NCBI RefSeq assembly: GCF_003584165.1
Contig: NZ_QXFJ01000007.1
Coordinates: forward strand, 152,907 to 216,906
From: Flagellimonas aequoris
GTDB taxonomy: Bacteria; Bacteroidota; Bacteroidia; Flavobacteriales; Flavobacteriaceae
DNA length: 64,000 nucleotides
Direction: 5' to 3'
Part shown: positions 54,449 through 63,820 of the stretch, one piece after another
How positions within the stretch are numbered: position 1 is the stretch's first letter
Layout: every line of letters starts with the position of its first letter
Position numbers and translations under genes: made by a program
The notes under the pieces: generated by a model
What the model was told of the DNA's origin: nothing
Database searches by the model: none
Seen by the model: only the letters and a program-made list of their open reading frames with translations

Positions 54449-55345
54449 GTGAATACCATAAGTAACGAACAGACTGCCATACGCACCACCTATTTTAGCA
54501 TAATTGGTAATGCAAGCTTGGCACTCATCAAAGGTTTGGCCGGCTTCTTCGGAAATTCGTATGCCCTGATTGCCGATGCCATCGAATCTACCACCGATAT
54601 TTTTTCTTCCCTTTTGGTCCTTTTTGGACTCAAATATGCCAAGAAACCCGCCGATGAAAATCATCCTTACGGCCATGGCAAGATCGAACCCCTGGTTACC
54701 TTCGTGGTCGTGGCTTTTTTGGTGACTTCCGCCACCATTATCGCTTACGAAAGTATCCTGCACATTCAAACGCCCCATAAAACCCCAGAATCATGGACCC
54801 TTTACATTTTAGGGGCCATCATCCTGTGGAAAGAAATCTCGTATCAAATCGTCATCAGAAAAAGTAAACAAACGCACAGTTCCTCATTGAAGGCGGATGC
54901 TTGGCACCATCGCAGTGATGCCATTACTTCCGTCATGGCCTTTATCGGGATTTCCATAGCCATCATTTTTGGCAAGGGGTATGAAACGGCCGATGATTGG
55001 GCGGCACTTCTGGCTTCAGCCTTCATCCTCTATAACAGTTATTTGATTTTTAGACCTGCTTTGGGCGAGATCATGGATGAGCACCAATACGATGACCTCA
55101 TTTTGGAAATCAGAAAAACATCCTTGGAAGTGAATGGTGTATTGGGTACCGAAAAATGCTTCATCCGAAAATCGGGCATGAAATACCATGTGGACCTACA
55201 TGCCATTGTGGATGGTTCCATTTCAGTGGAAGAAGGTCATTGGATCGCCCATAACCTAAAAGATCATCTTCGAAAGGAAATTCCCAATCTGGGGCATGTG
55301 CTCATTCATATTGAACCGAACGAGTATTCGGATAGAAACCTATAG
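54449..55345 (+). CDS. Cation diffusion facilitator family transporter
   Basis: A 298-residue inner membrane metal/proton antiporter. Six helices lie between residues 10 and 195, with SYALIADAIESTTDIFSS in helix 2 and the family motif ENHPYGHGKIE. A third conserved segment, DAWHHRSDAITSVMAFIG, supplies HxxxD metal ligands in helix 5. The cytosolic C-terminal domain spans about 205-298. It probably exports Zn, Fe or Mn. The start is GTG at 54449; no ATG occurs nearby upstream in frame. It lies 131 bp downstream of ppdK, after the terminator. Confidence 0.92.
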   Translation: MNTISNEQTAIRTTYFSIIGNASLALIKGLAGFFGNSYALIADAIESTTDIFSSLLVLFGLKYAKKPADENHPYGHGKIEPLVTFVVVAFLVTSATIIAYESILHIQTPHKTPESWTLYILGAIILWKEISYQIVIRKSKQTHSSSLKADAWHHRSDAITSVMAFIGISIAIIFGKGYETADDWAALLASAFILYNSYLIFRPALGEIMDEHQYDDLILEIRKTSLEVNGVLGTEKCFIRKSGMKYHVDLHAIVDGSISVEEGHWIAHNLKDHLRKEIPNLGHVLIHIEPNEYSDRNL

Positions 55346-55462
55346 AAATTGGGGGTGCCTGCAAGAAAGAAGCCTTACCAAAGCTTGTGGAACAGGTGTC
55401 CATTCTTTGATAAGGCCAGCCAACCTAGCTACAACATCCAGTATTGCAGCAACCAAATAACT

Positions 55463-56230
55463 CTAAATCTTTCTGTCCGTTAGTGCATATCTGCGATTGT
55501 ACAGTCTTCTTCTTTGCACAAATTTTGTCACCTGAAGCTTATAATAATCATATAGGAGTACCACACTCAACATCATGCCAATAATTAAAAAAGTGACGTT
55601 CTCAATTTTATAATAAAGCAGTCCGGAGATAATACCTCCCGCCATGTAAGAGAACATGATGGCCAAAAGCAATTGCGCCTTTTCCACTAATTTTTTATCG
55701 TTTCTGAATTCTTTCTTTGTGAACATGGAAAATACGATTCCCAAATCTGTGGTCAATCCAGTAAGGTGGGTGGTCTTTACCTTTCCATTGGAAATACTTG
55801 CAGTAAGTCCGTTTTGAAGTCCCATGGCAAACAACATGGCCGCCACCAAAAATTCGGTTTCCTTGAGGCTTTCCGAATAAAAATACTGCAGATAGATGCC
55901 CACGAACATCAAACAGGCCATTTCCAAGAATACCGGTATGGCATGTGCCACATACCTGCCTGTTGGGGTATTGTTATGGATGATCAGACAATTTGAAGTG
56001 AAATTACCCGCAAAGAAGAGAAAGATCCAGACAAGTACAACGGCACCCTGGTACCAGTTTCCCTTGGCAATCTCTTGGGCTAGAATGGCATAGTGTCCGG
56101 TCACATTGCTCGTGAAGGCAAAAAAAACGATTACCGAGATTACGTTCACCATCCCCGCCGAAAAAGCGGTAAGCGCACCCAACTTAATATTGTCCGCAAA
56201 GCTTCTATAATTGCTATATTTTCTGAGCAT
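55463..56230 (-). CDS. DUF1275 (YoaK-like) membrane protein
   Basis: A 255-residue polytopic protein of the DUF1275 family. Six helices include GALTAFSAGMVNVISVIVFF, VVLVWIFLFFAGNFTSNCLI and VAAMLFAMGLQNGLTASISN. The motif VKTTHLTGLTTDLG is characteristic. The function is unknown; a transport role has been proposed for the family. It overlaps the upstream hypothetical gene by 17 bp, so both are on one transcript. Confidence 0.88.
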   Translation of the reverse strand: MLRKYSNYRSFADNIKLGALTAFSAGMVNVISVIVFFAFTSNVTGHYAILAQEIAKGNWYQGAVVLVWIFLFFAGNFTSNCLIIHNNTPTGRYVAHAIPVFLEMACLMFVGIYLQYFYSESLKETEFLVAAMLFAMGLQNGLTASISNGKVKTTHLTGLTTDLGIVFSMFTKKEFRNDKKLVEKAQLLLAIMFSYMAGGIISGLLYYKIENVTFLIIGMMLSVVLLYDYYKLQVTKFVQRRRLYNRRYALTDRKI

Positions 56231-56690
56231 ATTGCTTTTGGGGTATTCGTTTGAAGGTCATCTTTACAATGCCCCTTACCTGTAAATCAAAATTGAACTG
56301 CACCACGAGTTCGTTTTCCGAAATTCCTACCACTTGGTAGTCTTCCACAATAGTATTCTGGTGCTGAAGTTCCAAGATATTTCCGCGACCCTTGATGTTC
56401 CATTTTAAATCTTCCTTGATTACTCCTCCTTCTAAAAAGGACAGGGTCCTATCGGGTCCGAAACGCCAAGTTTCCGCCTTGTGGATTATGAGATTCCTGC
56501 ATATTTCCTGCTTTTGGAAGTCATCGATATCAAAATCCAAAACATTGTTATGATTCAGTTTTTCATATTTCCAGGAAACTTCTTCCCAATCTCCAAGAAT
56601 CAAACTTTCCGGACTTTCCGTATCCATGAGCATCCAACTGCTTAAAGCTAACAGGACACTGAAAAATAGATAAATGGGCCAGAGCTTCAT
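56214..56690 (-). CDS. Hypothetical lipocalin-like secreted protein
   Basis: A 158-residue protein with an N-terminal signal or anchor (LWPIYLFFSVLLALSSWML). The mature part contains LILGDWEEVSWKYEKL, AETWRFGPDRTLSFLEGG, LKWNIKGRGNILELQHQN and KMTFKRIPQ, the order seen in small Bacteroidota lipocalin-like domains. No lipobox cysteine is present. It lies between the USP-like gene (5 bp upstream) and the DUF1275 gene, which it overlaps. Its role is unknown. Confidence 0.72.
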   Translation of the reverse strand: MKLWPIYLFFSVLLALSSWMLMDTESPESLILGDWEEVSWKYEKLNHNNVLDFDIDDFQKQEICRNLIIHKAETWRFGPDRTLSFLEGGVIKEDLKWNIKGRGNILELQHQNTIVEDYQVVGISENELVVQFNFDLQVRGIVKMTFKRIPQKQYAQKI

Positions 56691-56695
56691 GAGTG

Positions 56696-57196
56696 CTATT
56701 TTATCCCCGTTAAGAATACATTGGCAAACTGGGCCTTGCCCATTTCCGTACCTTCCATTTGGCCTTCAAAGTCCAGATAGGTACAAGGAATTCCACAGGC
56801 ACCAAACAATGGAAGCGTATTGAAACCTTTTACTTTCTTGAAATCCAAAAAATCTTTCTGGGGAACAACGATCTCATCAATACGGGCGGCTTCCACATAA
56901 TTCATGAAATAGGCTTTGTTCTTTGAAGTGATCAGATCCACATGGAGCGAATCCAACTTAATGGGATACTTGTTCCTTAGAACGTTGATCGCCTCGGTGA
57001 ATTCATCGGTCTGTAGTTCCTTGATCATTCTTGTTTTGGAAAAGAACAGCAGATCTGTAATGGAATTGGAAAGGTAAACACCGTGCAACAATACAATTTC
57101 CAAAGCCCCCTTTTCAGAACCTTCGATGGTCTTACGGACCAATTCCAATGATTTTACCGAAAAATCGGTTGGGATAAGAACTTTTTTTGTCTCCAT
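56696..57196 (-). CDS. Universal stress protein-like protein
   Basis: A 166-residue cytosolic protein. The N-terminus KVLIPTDFSVKSLELVRKTI has the beta1-alpha1 pattern of the Usp fold, and VVPQKDFLDFKKVKG covers the usual later region, but the ATP-binding GxxGx9GS motif is not clear. It is therefore a divergent USP-type protein, possibly a ligand-binding variant. It lies 97 bp downstream of the histidine kinase gene on the same strand and starts a series with the lipocalin-like and DUF1275 genes. Confidence 0.7.
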   Translation of the reverse strand: METKKVLIPTDFSVKSLELVRKTIEGSEKGALEIVLLHGVYLSNSITDLLFFSKTRMIKELQTDEFTEAINVLRNKYPIKLDSLHVDLITSKNKAYFMNYVEAARIDEIVVPQKDFLDFKKVKGFNTLPLFGACGIPCTYLDFEGQMEGTEMGKAQFANVFLTGIK

Positions 57197-57293
57197 GATT
57201 TCTTTTTTTCCAAAAGTACCATGGGGTCCATTAGGAGGGATTTAGAACGGGATTAGAAAGTCCTTAGAAATATTGATAAAGATTAAAATGGAA

Positions 57294-58667
57294 TTAAAGG
57301 GGACCGCTCCAGATGGGAAGGTTGATCTTTACGGAGGTTCCCTTGTTTTCCACAGAGGTCACATTCAATTCGCCATTGTGCATTAAAATAATGTTGCGGC
57401 TCAATGGCAAGCCAATACCATATCCCGCATAATCCGTGGTATTGGATGCCCTAAAGTAGGGGTCGTATATATAGGCCATCTCTTTCTCCGGAATACCGAT
57501 ACCAGAATCCCTTACCACGATCACCACGTGGGTATCCGAAGCACCAAGGGCAATGAATACGGGTTGGCCGTTGGAATACTTGCATCCGTTTACCACAATA
57601 TTGGTCAAAGCCAAGTGAAGGAGATAGAAATTTCCCTTAACCTTCAACATTTCATGGTTCTCTGGCAAAAGGCTGAAATCAAGACATATCTTGAACTTGG
57701 CATTCAATTTTTGAACGGTCTCCTTCACATCCAGAATAAGCTGGTCCGTTCTCAAGCGCACCAGTTTCTGGGATTTCCCATCAAAACCTGTCTGGGCCAA
57801 TAATAGCAATGCCTTGGTTTTCTGTTCCAACTTTTCAGCTTCACAAAGGATATCGGTCAACGACTTTTTATACTGTTCCGCATCCCTTTCTTTGGACAGG
57901 GCATAATCCGCTTCCCCAATAATGCTGGTCAAAGGGGTGTTCAGTTCATGTGATGCATTGCTCACAAAATTCTTCTGGGTCTCAAAAGTGGTCTCCAATC
58001 TGTTCAACATATCGTTGAAGGTTTGTGCCAAGTTCCGGATGGAGTCCTTCGACTTGGGCAGTTGAAGTCTCAAATGCAGATTCTCCGAACTGATCTTTTC
58101 CACCTCCTTAATGATTTGCTGAACAGGTCGTACCAAGGTCCTTGAAATGAGCATGGATACCAATACTATCAATAAAAGGGCATATAACAAGGAAGTGACC
58201 AGCAAGTTCCTTAAATAGGCAATATGGTGGGAATAAAAATAGTTGTCAGCAGAAACCACCACAATATATTCACCTCCCTTTATGGTGGTATACTTAATCC
58301 CTGAATAGAAGATACTCCCCTTTCTAAAACTTCCGAATCCCTGAATTAAAAGTTTATTGCCAAATTCGGTCGGTAGACTCTCCTGTCCATCGGACACAAC
58401 GATCATATTATCCTTGATCGGAAAAATATATTCTTTTTGGTTGGGAAGCTTTTCAAGATATTCCTGTCTAATCTCTTTGATGATGGAAGCATTATCCGGG
58501 TTGTCCAACTGGATTTTTGCCGTGGTGGCCGCCCTAATTTCCAAACGCTTGTAAAAATCAGTGAAGGAAAAATTGGAAATGGAATAATAGATAAATCCAC
58601 AGAAGAGCAAGGTATAAATAAAGAATACCGAGATCAACAAATAGATGATGCGATAATGTATCTTCAT
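57294..58667 (-). CDS. HisKA-type sensor histidine kinase
   Basis: A 457-residue sensor. Helix 1 (IIYLLISVFFIYTLLFCGFI) and helix 2 (LLVTSLLYALLLIVLVSMLI) flank a periplasmic domain of about 120 residues. A HAMP domain (VRPVQQIIKEVEKISSENLH) follows, then HisKA with SNASHELNTPLTSIIG (His240) and a HATPase with ILMHNGELNVTSVENKGTS. The layout resembles metal-stress CusS-type kinases. It overlaps the response regulator stop by 4 bp (ATGA-type coupling). The stimulus is unknown. Confidence 0.92.
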   Translation of the reverse strand: MKIHYRIIYLLISVFFIYTLLFCGFIYYSISNFSFTDFYKRLEIRAATTAKIQLDNPDNASIIKEIRQEYLEKLPNQKEYIFPIKDNMIVVSDGQESLPTEFGNKLLIQGFGSFRKGSIFYSGIKYTTIKGGEYIVVVSADNYFYSHHIAYLRNLLVTSLLYALLLIVLVSMLISRTLVRPVQQIIKEVEKISSENLHLRLQLPKSKDSIRNLAQTFNDMLNRLETTFETQKNFVSNASHELNTPLTSIIGEADYALSKERDAEQYKKSLTDILCEAEKLEQKTKALLLLAQTGFDGKSQKLVRLRTDQLILDVKETVQKLNAKFKICLDFSLLPENHEMLKVKGNFYLLHLALTNIVVNGCKYSNGQPVFIALGASDTHVVIVVRDSGIGIPEKEMAYIYDPYFRASNTTDYAGYGIGLPLSRNIILMHNGELNVTSVENKGTSVKINLPIWSGPL

Positions 58668-59362
58668 CTGCTGTCCTTTAATGCATACCCCATGCCCACA
58701 ACGGTATGGATGACCCGATCCTGTCCGTTTCGTTCCAATTTCTTTCGGATATAGTTCACATACACATCCACCACATTGGTCCCAATGTCAAAATTGATGC
58801 CCCAAACCTCATCCAACAGGTCTGTCCTTGACAACACCTTGTTCGGATTTTTCATGAACATCAACAACAATCGATACTCGGTAGAAGTAAAATTTATTTG
58901 TTCATTGCCCCGGGTCACCGTTTTTGAGTAATCGTCCAAGTGAATATCTGCAAAAGAGTAATGGTTACCATTCTTGAACTTGGCATTGTCCAGTGCATCC
59001 GTTCTTCTCAGCAGCGTGCGAAGCCTGGCCTTCAACTCAATAAGTTTAAAGGGTTTGGTAAGATAATCATCCGCGCCATTATCCAATCCAAGTACCACAT
59101 TTTCAACACTCCCCAAAGCGGTCAACATTAAAATTGGAAGTTCATTGTACCCAAGTTCCCGGATATTCTTGCAGACCTCAAGACCGTTCATCCCAGGTAG
59201 CAGGATATCCAAAATGACCAAATTTGTAGGGGTCTTGCCTAGAGCCTCTATCCCACTCGCACCATCTTTCTTATGGATTATGGTATAGCCATCCTCTTCG
59301 AGGCCCTTTTTAAGAATATCGGCTACGTTCTGTTCATCCTCGATCAGTAAAATAGTACCCAT
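58664..59362 (-). CDS. OmpR/PhoB family response regulator
   Basis: A 232-residue regulator. The receiver domain has LLIEDEQNVADILKKGL, phospho-acceptor Asp52 in VILDILLPGMNG and Lys in DDYLTKPFKLIEL. A winged-helix output domain with FTSTEYRLLLMFMKNPNKVL and NVVDVYVNYIRKKLER follows. The ATG at 59362 begins MGTILLIEDE, the expected start. A TAnnTTTG -7 element lies upstream at 59382-59389. It is translationally coupled to the kinase gene. Confidence 0.94.
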   Translation of the reverse strand: MGTILLIEDEQNVADILKKGLEEDGYTIIHKKDGASGIEALGKTPTNLVILDILLPGMNGLEVCKNIRELGYNELPILMLTALGSVENVVLGLDNGADDYLTKPFKLIELKARLRTLLRRTDALDNAKFKNGNHYSFADIHLDDYSKTVTRGNEQINFTSTEYRLLLMFMKNPNKVLSRTDLLDEVWGINFDIGTNVVDVYVNYIRKKLERNGQDRVIHTVVGMGYALKDSR

Positions 59363-59381
59363 GCCATGTGTATGAAGCTTG

Positions 59382-59389
59382 CAAAAATA
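59382..59389 (-). promoter_or_regulatory. Candidate -7 promoter element of the OmpR-type pair
   Basis: The minus strand reads TATTTTTG, an exact TAnnTTTG match 20 bp before the ATG at 59362. A distinct -33 box is not visible. Confidence 0.4.
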
Positions 59390-59573
59390 GAGGCTATCCG
59401 TTGATATTCTGAACATAAAGGATTAAAATTTAATTAAAATCCATCTTCTTCACCTCTCTTTTCTTCCCTTGGGACAAGAATGGCCAACCAAGACTGAAAC
59501 TTTCAATAAAACCTTCATCTCCATTGGTTTGTGATGGAAATGAAGTATCTTTTTCATCTAAAATCCAACCGCC

Positions 59574-61304
59574 ATGAAAAATTTCCTTTTCCTATTTTGT
59601 TGCTGCTCCCTTTTGTTCGTTTCCTGTGAAAAAAAGACAACTTCAAAGTATAGTATCGATGTGAGTTTTGCTTCGGAAATAAGTCCTGAAAAGAAGGATG
59701 GTCGCCTGCTTTTGATGCTCTCCACAGACGATAGCAAGGAGCCCCGCTTCCAGATTAATGATGGACTGTCCACCCAACTGATTTTTGGCGTTAACGTAGA
59801 TGATATGACCCCTGGAGAACCCATCAATTTTGATGAAACTGTTTTCGGGTATCCCTACCCTAGTTTGGCCGATGTACCCCCCGGCGAATACAATGTACAG
59901 GCCCTTCTGCATGTGTATGAGACCTTTAACCTATCCACAGGCCATACGGTAAAACTTCCCATGGACAATGGTGAGGGGCAACAATGGAACCGTTCACCCG
60001 GAAATCTTTATAGCAAACCCTACAAAATAACCGTTGGCAGTAACGGTGTTGAAAACGTATCCGTGGTCATGGACCAAGAAATTCCGCCCATCCCCGAGCC
60101 CGAGGATACGGAATGGATCAAACACATCAAAATGAAATCGGAAAAATTGTCGGCCTTTTATGGCCGGGACATGTATTTGGGTGCCCATATTTTGTTGCCT
60201 AAAGATTTTGACAAACATCCCGAAGCCAAATATCCCTTGATGGTTTTCCACGGGCATTTCCCCAGCGATTTTGGCGGATTCCGAACCACTCCACCCGACC
60301 CGAACTTGAAGCCGGAATACTCGGCACGTTTCGATTTAGATGGGTACAACATCATTCAACAGCAGGAGGCCTACGATTTTTACAAACGTTGGAACGACCC
60401 TGATTTTCCACGTTTTTTGATCATCGAAATCCAGCACCCCACCCCCTATTATGATGACTCCTACGCGGTGAATTCCGCTAGTCAGGGACCGTGGGGCGAT
60501 GCCATTACCTACGAACTCATCCCGTATATCGAGAAGCAGTTCCAAGGCATGGGCGAAGGATGGTCTCGATTCTTGTACGGAGGTTCCACAGGTGGTTGGG
60601 AAGCCTTGGCCGTGCAGGTCAAATACCCAGACGAATACAACGGCTGCTTTGCCGCATGCCCCGACCCTATCGACTTTAGGGCGTATTGCCTCACCAACAT
60701 TTACGAGGACAAGAATGCCTATTACTACGATTCGCCACACAAAAAACTGGAAGTACCCTCCCATCGCAATTATTTGGGGAACATCCAATCCACATTACGG
60801 CAAGGCAACCATTTGGAACTGGTTTTGGGCGATAAATCCCGATCCGGGCAACAATGGGATATTTGGGAAGCCACCTATTCCCCTCAGGGTGAGGATGGCT
60901 ACCCCGTTCGTATTTGGGACAAAAAAACAGGGGAAATCAACCACGAAGTGGCCGAATATTGGAAAGAAAACTATGACCTGCGCCATATTTTGGAGCGGGA
61001 TTGGGACAAATTGGGCGAGAGCCTAAAGGGCAAGATCCATCTCTATTGTGGCGACATGGACAATTATTATTTGAACAACGCCGTGTATTTGATGGAAGAT
61101 TTTCTGGAAAGTACCACCGACCCCTATTACAGTGGGGAAGTGTTGTACGGAGACCGCGCGGAGCATTGTTGGAACGGTGATCCCGACCAGCCCAATGCCA
61201 TCAGTCGCTTGCGGTACAACACCATGTATGTGCCTAAGATCATGGAGCGTATTTGGGAAAGTGCCCCCCAAGGAGCCGATCTGACGAGTTGGAGATACCA
61301 ATAG
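59574..61304 (+). CDS. Esterase-type alpha/beta hydrolase lipoprotein
   Basis: A 576-residue protein with a lipobox (FLFLFCCCSLLFVSC). An N-terminal beta-sandwich domain (about 20-175) precedes an alpha/beta hydrolase domain resembling the D-family esterase/feruloyl esterase fold: YPLMVFHGHFPSDFGG, FLIIEIQHPTPYYDD, LYGGSTGGWEALAVQ with the nucleophile serine, HLYCGDMDNYYL with an Asp, and DRAEHCWNG with His. It is probably surface exposed and acts on an ester or glycoside-linked acyl group. A second lipoprotein gene follows 28 bp downstream. Confidence 0.83.
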   Translation: MKNFLFLFCCCSLLFVSCEKKTTSKYSIDVSFASEISPEKKDGRLLLMLSTDDSKEPRFQINDGLSTQLIFGVNVDDMTPGEPINFDETVFGYPYPSLADVPPGEYNVQALLHVYETFNLSTGHTVKLPMDNGEGQQWNRSPGNLYSKPYKITVGSNGVENVSVVMDQEIPPIPEPEDTEWIKHIKMKSEKLSAFYGRDMYLGAHILLPKDFDKHPEAKYPLMVFHGHFPSDFGGFRTTPPDPNLKPEYSARFDLDGYNIIQQQEAYDFYKRWNDPDFPRFLIIEIQHPTPYYDDSYAVNSASQGPWGDAITYELIPYIEKQFQGMGEGWSRFLYGGSTGGWEALAVQVKYPDEYNGCFAACPDPIDFRAYCLTNIYEDKNAYYYDSPHKKLEVPSHRNYLGNIQSTLRQGNHLELVLGDKSRSGQQWDIWEATYSPQGEDGYPVRIWDKKTGEINHEVAEYWKENYDLRHILERDWDKLGESLKGKIHLYCGDMDNYYLNNAVYLMEDFLESTTDPYYSGEVLYGDRAEHCWNGDPDQPNAISRLRYNTMYVPKIMERIWESAPQGADLTSWRYQ

Positions 61305-61332
61305 ATTTTAATGGAAATTAAAACAATCGATT

Positions 61333-61806
61333 ATGAAATACCTGACAGTCTTTTTAATCATCTCAATATTGCTTTCTTGTAAACCTGAAGTCAATAATGA
61401 ACCGGAAGCGGATACATTGAACATCCCAGAAGAACTTGCCAAAATTGAACAAATGCGAAAGTCATTTGAACAAACCGTAAAGGAAAAAAGGTATGGCGAT
61501 CTTGGAAAATTCACGACGTCCGATATGATTTCAATAGGTCCGGGGAGCGAGGATTGGATAGCATACCGAAAACTCCGTGAAGAACGTGGTAACAAGTTCA
61601 GATATGATAGTATCATCATGAGACCAAAAGAAACCGTGATTGTTTCGGACAGCATTGCCTACGATTTTGGGGTGAGCTCCATGTTCTATACTGATGAAGA
61701 TGGAACGGTACATGAACTGGAAGATACCTTTCTTGTCATTTTGAAACGAATGAAAAACGGTGAATGGAAACTCCATCGCGAACTGGCTTCAGCGTTGGTT
61801 GAATGA
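61333..61806 (+). CDS. DUF4440/SnoaL-like lipoprotein
   Basis: A 157-residue protein with a lipobox (LTVFLIISILLSC) followed by an NTF2-like domain: RKSFEQTVKEKRYGDLGKFT, TSDMISIGPGSEDW, SIAYDFGVSSMFYTDEDGT and FLVILKRMKNGEWKLHRELA. The SnoaL/DUF4440 fold is a small cone-shaped barrel used for ligand binding or catalysis; the ligand here is unknown. It is probably cotranscribed with the esterase lipoprotein gene. Confidence 0.8.
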   Translation: MKYLTVFLIISILLSCKPEVNNEPEADTLNIPEELAKIEQMRKSFEQTVKEKRYGDLGKFTTSDMISIGPGSEDWIAYRKLREERGNKFRYDSIIMRPKETVIVSDSIAYDFGVSSMFYTDEDGTVHELEDTFLVILKRMKNGEWKLHRELASALVE

Positions 61807-61922
61807 ATATGAAACCAAGTGATAATGGACAATTGAGTCTACACTTTCCCTCTAAATTCTATGTTGCTCAAGTATTTGATTACTATTCTCCTAAAATAAG
61901 TTTGCAGGTAAGTTATTGAGGT

Positions 61923-62591
61923 TTATTTTAGTAAATTTTGAATCAATTCCAAGACCTCCCTCACGGTACGGGTCAATTTCGAAAAGTCCTTCTTTTCCAG
62001 GATTTCCTTGGAGATCAGTTGGGATCCCATGCCCACACAGGTGACCCCGGCGGAGAACCAGGCCTTCAGGTTGGCCTCGCTGGTATCCACCCCGCCCGTG
62101 GGCATGATGCTCGTCCAGGGTTGTGGCCCCTTGATGGCCTTCACGAACCCGGGACCATAGGTGGAGCCAGGGAACAGTTTGATGACCTCCACCCCCAGTT
62201 CCTCGGCTCGGTTGATCTCCGTAAGACTGCCACAACCAGGGCTATACAGGACCTTTCTCCGGTTGCAGGTCACGGCAATGTCCTCCCTGAGGGAAGGCGT
62301 CACGATAAAGTTGGCCCCCAATTGCATGTAGAAGGAAGCGGCCGCGGCATCGGTGATGCTCCCCACCCCCATGATCATGCCCGGCAGTTCCTTTAAGGCA
62401 TATTTGTTGAGTTCGGTGAACACCTCATGGGCAAAATCCCCTCTCGCCGTAAATTCCATCAACCTTGCACCGCCATCGTAACAGGCCTTCAACACCTGTT
62501 TTCCCAATTCCACATCGGGATGGTAGAACAGGGGGACCATGCCCGTTTCCGCCATTTTCCGTGCCACCTCGATCCTTGAATATCTTGCCAT
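61923..62591 (-). CDS. kdgA: 2-dehydro-3-deoxyphosphogluconate/4-hydroxy-2-oxoglutarate aldolase
   Basis: A 222-residue class I aldolase of the KDPG/KHG family. It cleaves 2-keto-3-deoxy-6-phosphogluconate to pyruvate and glyceraldehyde 3-phosphate. Key residues are Glu46 (ARLMEFTARG) and Schiff-base Lys138 in VEVIKLFPGS, with the phosphate-binding region PTGGVD and the PGC-type YSPGCGSLTEI. It is 50 bp downstream of kdgK on the same strand. The region is much more GC-rich than the rest of the window. Confidence 0.95.
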   Translation of the reverse strand: MARYSRIEVARKMAETGMVPLFYHPDVELGKQVLKACYDGGARLMEFTARGDFAHEVFTELNKYALKELPGMIMGVGSITDAAAASFYMQLGANFIVTPSLREDIAVTCNRRKVLYSPGCGSLTEINRAEELGVEVIKLFPGSTYGPGFVKAIKGPQPWTSIMPTGGVDTSEANLKAWFSAGVTCVGMGSQLISKEILEKKDFSKLTRTVREVLELIQNLLK

Positions 62592-62641
62592 ATCGTTTCT
62601 TTTACCCTTGTCCTTTTACTTTTACCTTTTTTACTTTTGCC

Positions 62642-63691
62642 CTATCTGGCCACCCTTCCGGAAGCATCGCCTCCCATCAGTTTCTCCACCTCATCAACGG
62701 TCACCAGATTCGCATCGCCCACAATCGTATGCTTCAAGCACGAGGCGGCCACCGCAAAGTTAAGCGCTTTCCGGTCATCATCCGGCCATGTGAGCAATCC
62801 GTAGATCAATCCGCCCATGAACGAATCCCCTCCCCCTACACGGTCCACAATGTGCGTGATCTGGTATTCCGGGGACGTGAACATATTATTCCCATCATAC
62901 AATACCCCGGCCCACGTGTTGTGCGAGGCCGAAAGCGACCCCCTCAGGGTGGTGATCACCTTTTTGGCGTTGGGGAACTTTCTCATCATCTGCTGGCAAA
63001 CGGACAGAAAGGCCTCGGCCTTCACATGTTCCCCCTGGGTGGTGATGTCCAGCCCTTCGGGCTTTATCCCGAAATGTTTCTCCGCATCTTCCTCGTTCCC
63101 CAGAATAATGTCACAGTACGACGTCAGTTCCGTCATGATTTTCTCCCGGTCCCCTCCGTATTTCCAGAGCTTGGCCCTATAGTTCAGGTCGGTGGAAATG
63201 GTAAGCCCGTGCTTTTTGGCCGCCTTTACCGCCTCGATACAGGCATCGGCCGCTCCCTGGGAAATGGCTGGGGTGATCCCCGTCCAGTGGAACCATCCCG
63301 CCCCTTCAAAAACGTTGTCCCAGTCCACCATGCCCTTCTGGATCTCCGCCATGGCCGAGTGGGCCCGGTCGTACACCACCTTGCTTCCCCGGGACACCGC
63401 CCCCGTTTCCAAAAAATAGATGCCCAATCGGTCACCGCCGAAAATGATCTTATCGGTGCCGACCCCGCGCTTGCGCATCTCCATCAGGGCGCATTCGCCC
63501 AGGTCGTTCTTGGGCAATCGGGTGACAAAGTCCACGGGGATACCATAATTGGCCAGGGATACCGCCACATTGGACTCTCCCCCGCCGTAGACCACATCGA
63601 AACGGTTCGCCTGCGAAAACCTTAAAAACCCCGGAGGGGCCAATCGTAACATGATTTCCCCGAACGTGATCACTTTTTTTGTCCCTTTCAT
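62642..63691 (-). CDS. kdgK: 2-dehydro-3-deoxygluconokinase (PfkB family)
   Basis: A 349-residue ribokinase-like sugar kinase. It starts KKVITFGEIMLRLAPPGFLR and has GGGESNVAVSLANYG, the WFHWTGITPAIS substrate region, the catalytic DRVGGGDSFMGGLIYG with the base Asp, and NFAVAASCLKHTIVGD at the end. With kdgA it converts 2-keto-3-deoxygluconate from uronic acids (pectin, alginate) to pyruvate and glyceraldehyde 3-phosphate. It is followed by kdgA; a BASS-type transporter gene lies upstream behind a terminator-like hairpin. Confidence 0.95.
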   Translation of the reverse strand: MKGTKKVITFGEIMLRLAPPGFLRFSQANRFDVVYGGGESNVAVSLANYGIPVDFVTRLPKNDLGECALMEMRKRGVGTDKIIFGGDRLGIYFLETGAVSRGSKVVYDRAHSAMAEIQKGMVDWDNVFEGAGWFHWTGITPAISQGAADACIEAVKAAKKHGLTISTDLNYRAKLWKYGGDREKIMTELTSYCDIILGNEEDAEKHFGIKPEGLDITTQGEHVKAEAFLSVCQQMMRKFPNAKKVITTLRGSLSASHNTWAGVLYDGNNMFTSPEYQITHIVDRVGGGDSFMGGLIYGLLTWPDDDRKALNFAVAASCLKHTIVGDANLVTVDEVEKLMGGDASGRVAR

Positions 63692-63738
63692 ATGCTGTTA
63701 TGTTAGTTGGTTCTTAAAATATCATTTTGTTTGAGAAA

Positions 63739-63775
63739 AAGAAGAACGTACTTGGGAAAGCGGTACGCTCTTCTT
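63739..63775 (-). terminator. Terminator or attenuator between transporter and kdgK
   Basis: Arms AAGAAGAACGTAC (63739-63751) and GTACGCTCTTCTT (63763-63775) form a 13-bp stem with one mismatch and an 11-nt loop, followed on the minus strand by TTTTTCTC. It would stop or reduce reading from the transporter gene into kdgK. Confidence 0.72.
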
Positions 63776-63820
63776 GAAAAACTAAACTAACTCAAACAAT
63801 CAATTCTTCTATTCTTTTGA

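Noticed and set aside
62465..63625. Long plus-strand reading frame (386 codons) over kdgA/kdgK
   Set aside because: It is antisense to the well-supported kdgK and kdgA genes, has no family similarity, is rich in His, Pro and Arg, and arises from the high GC content.
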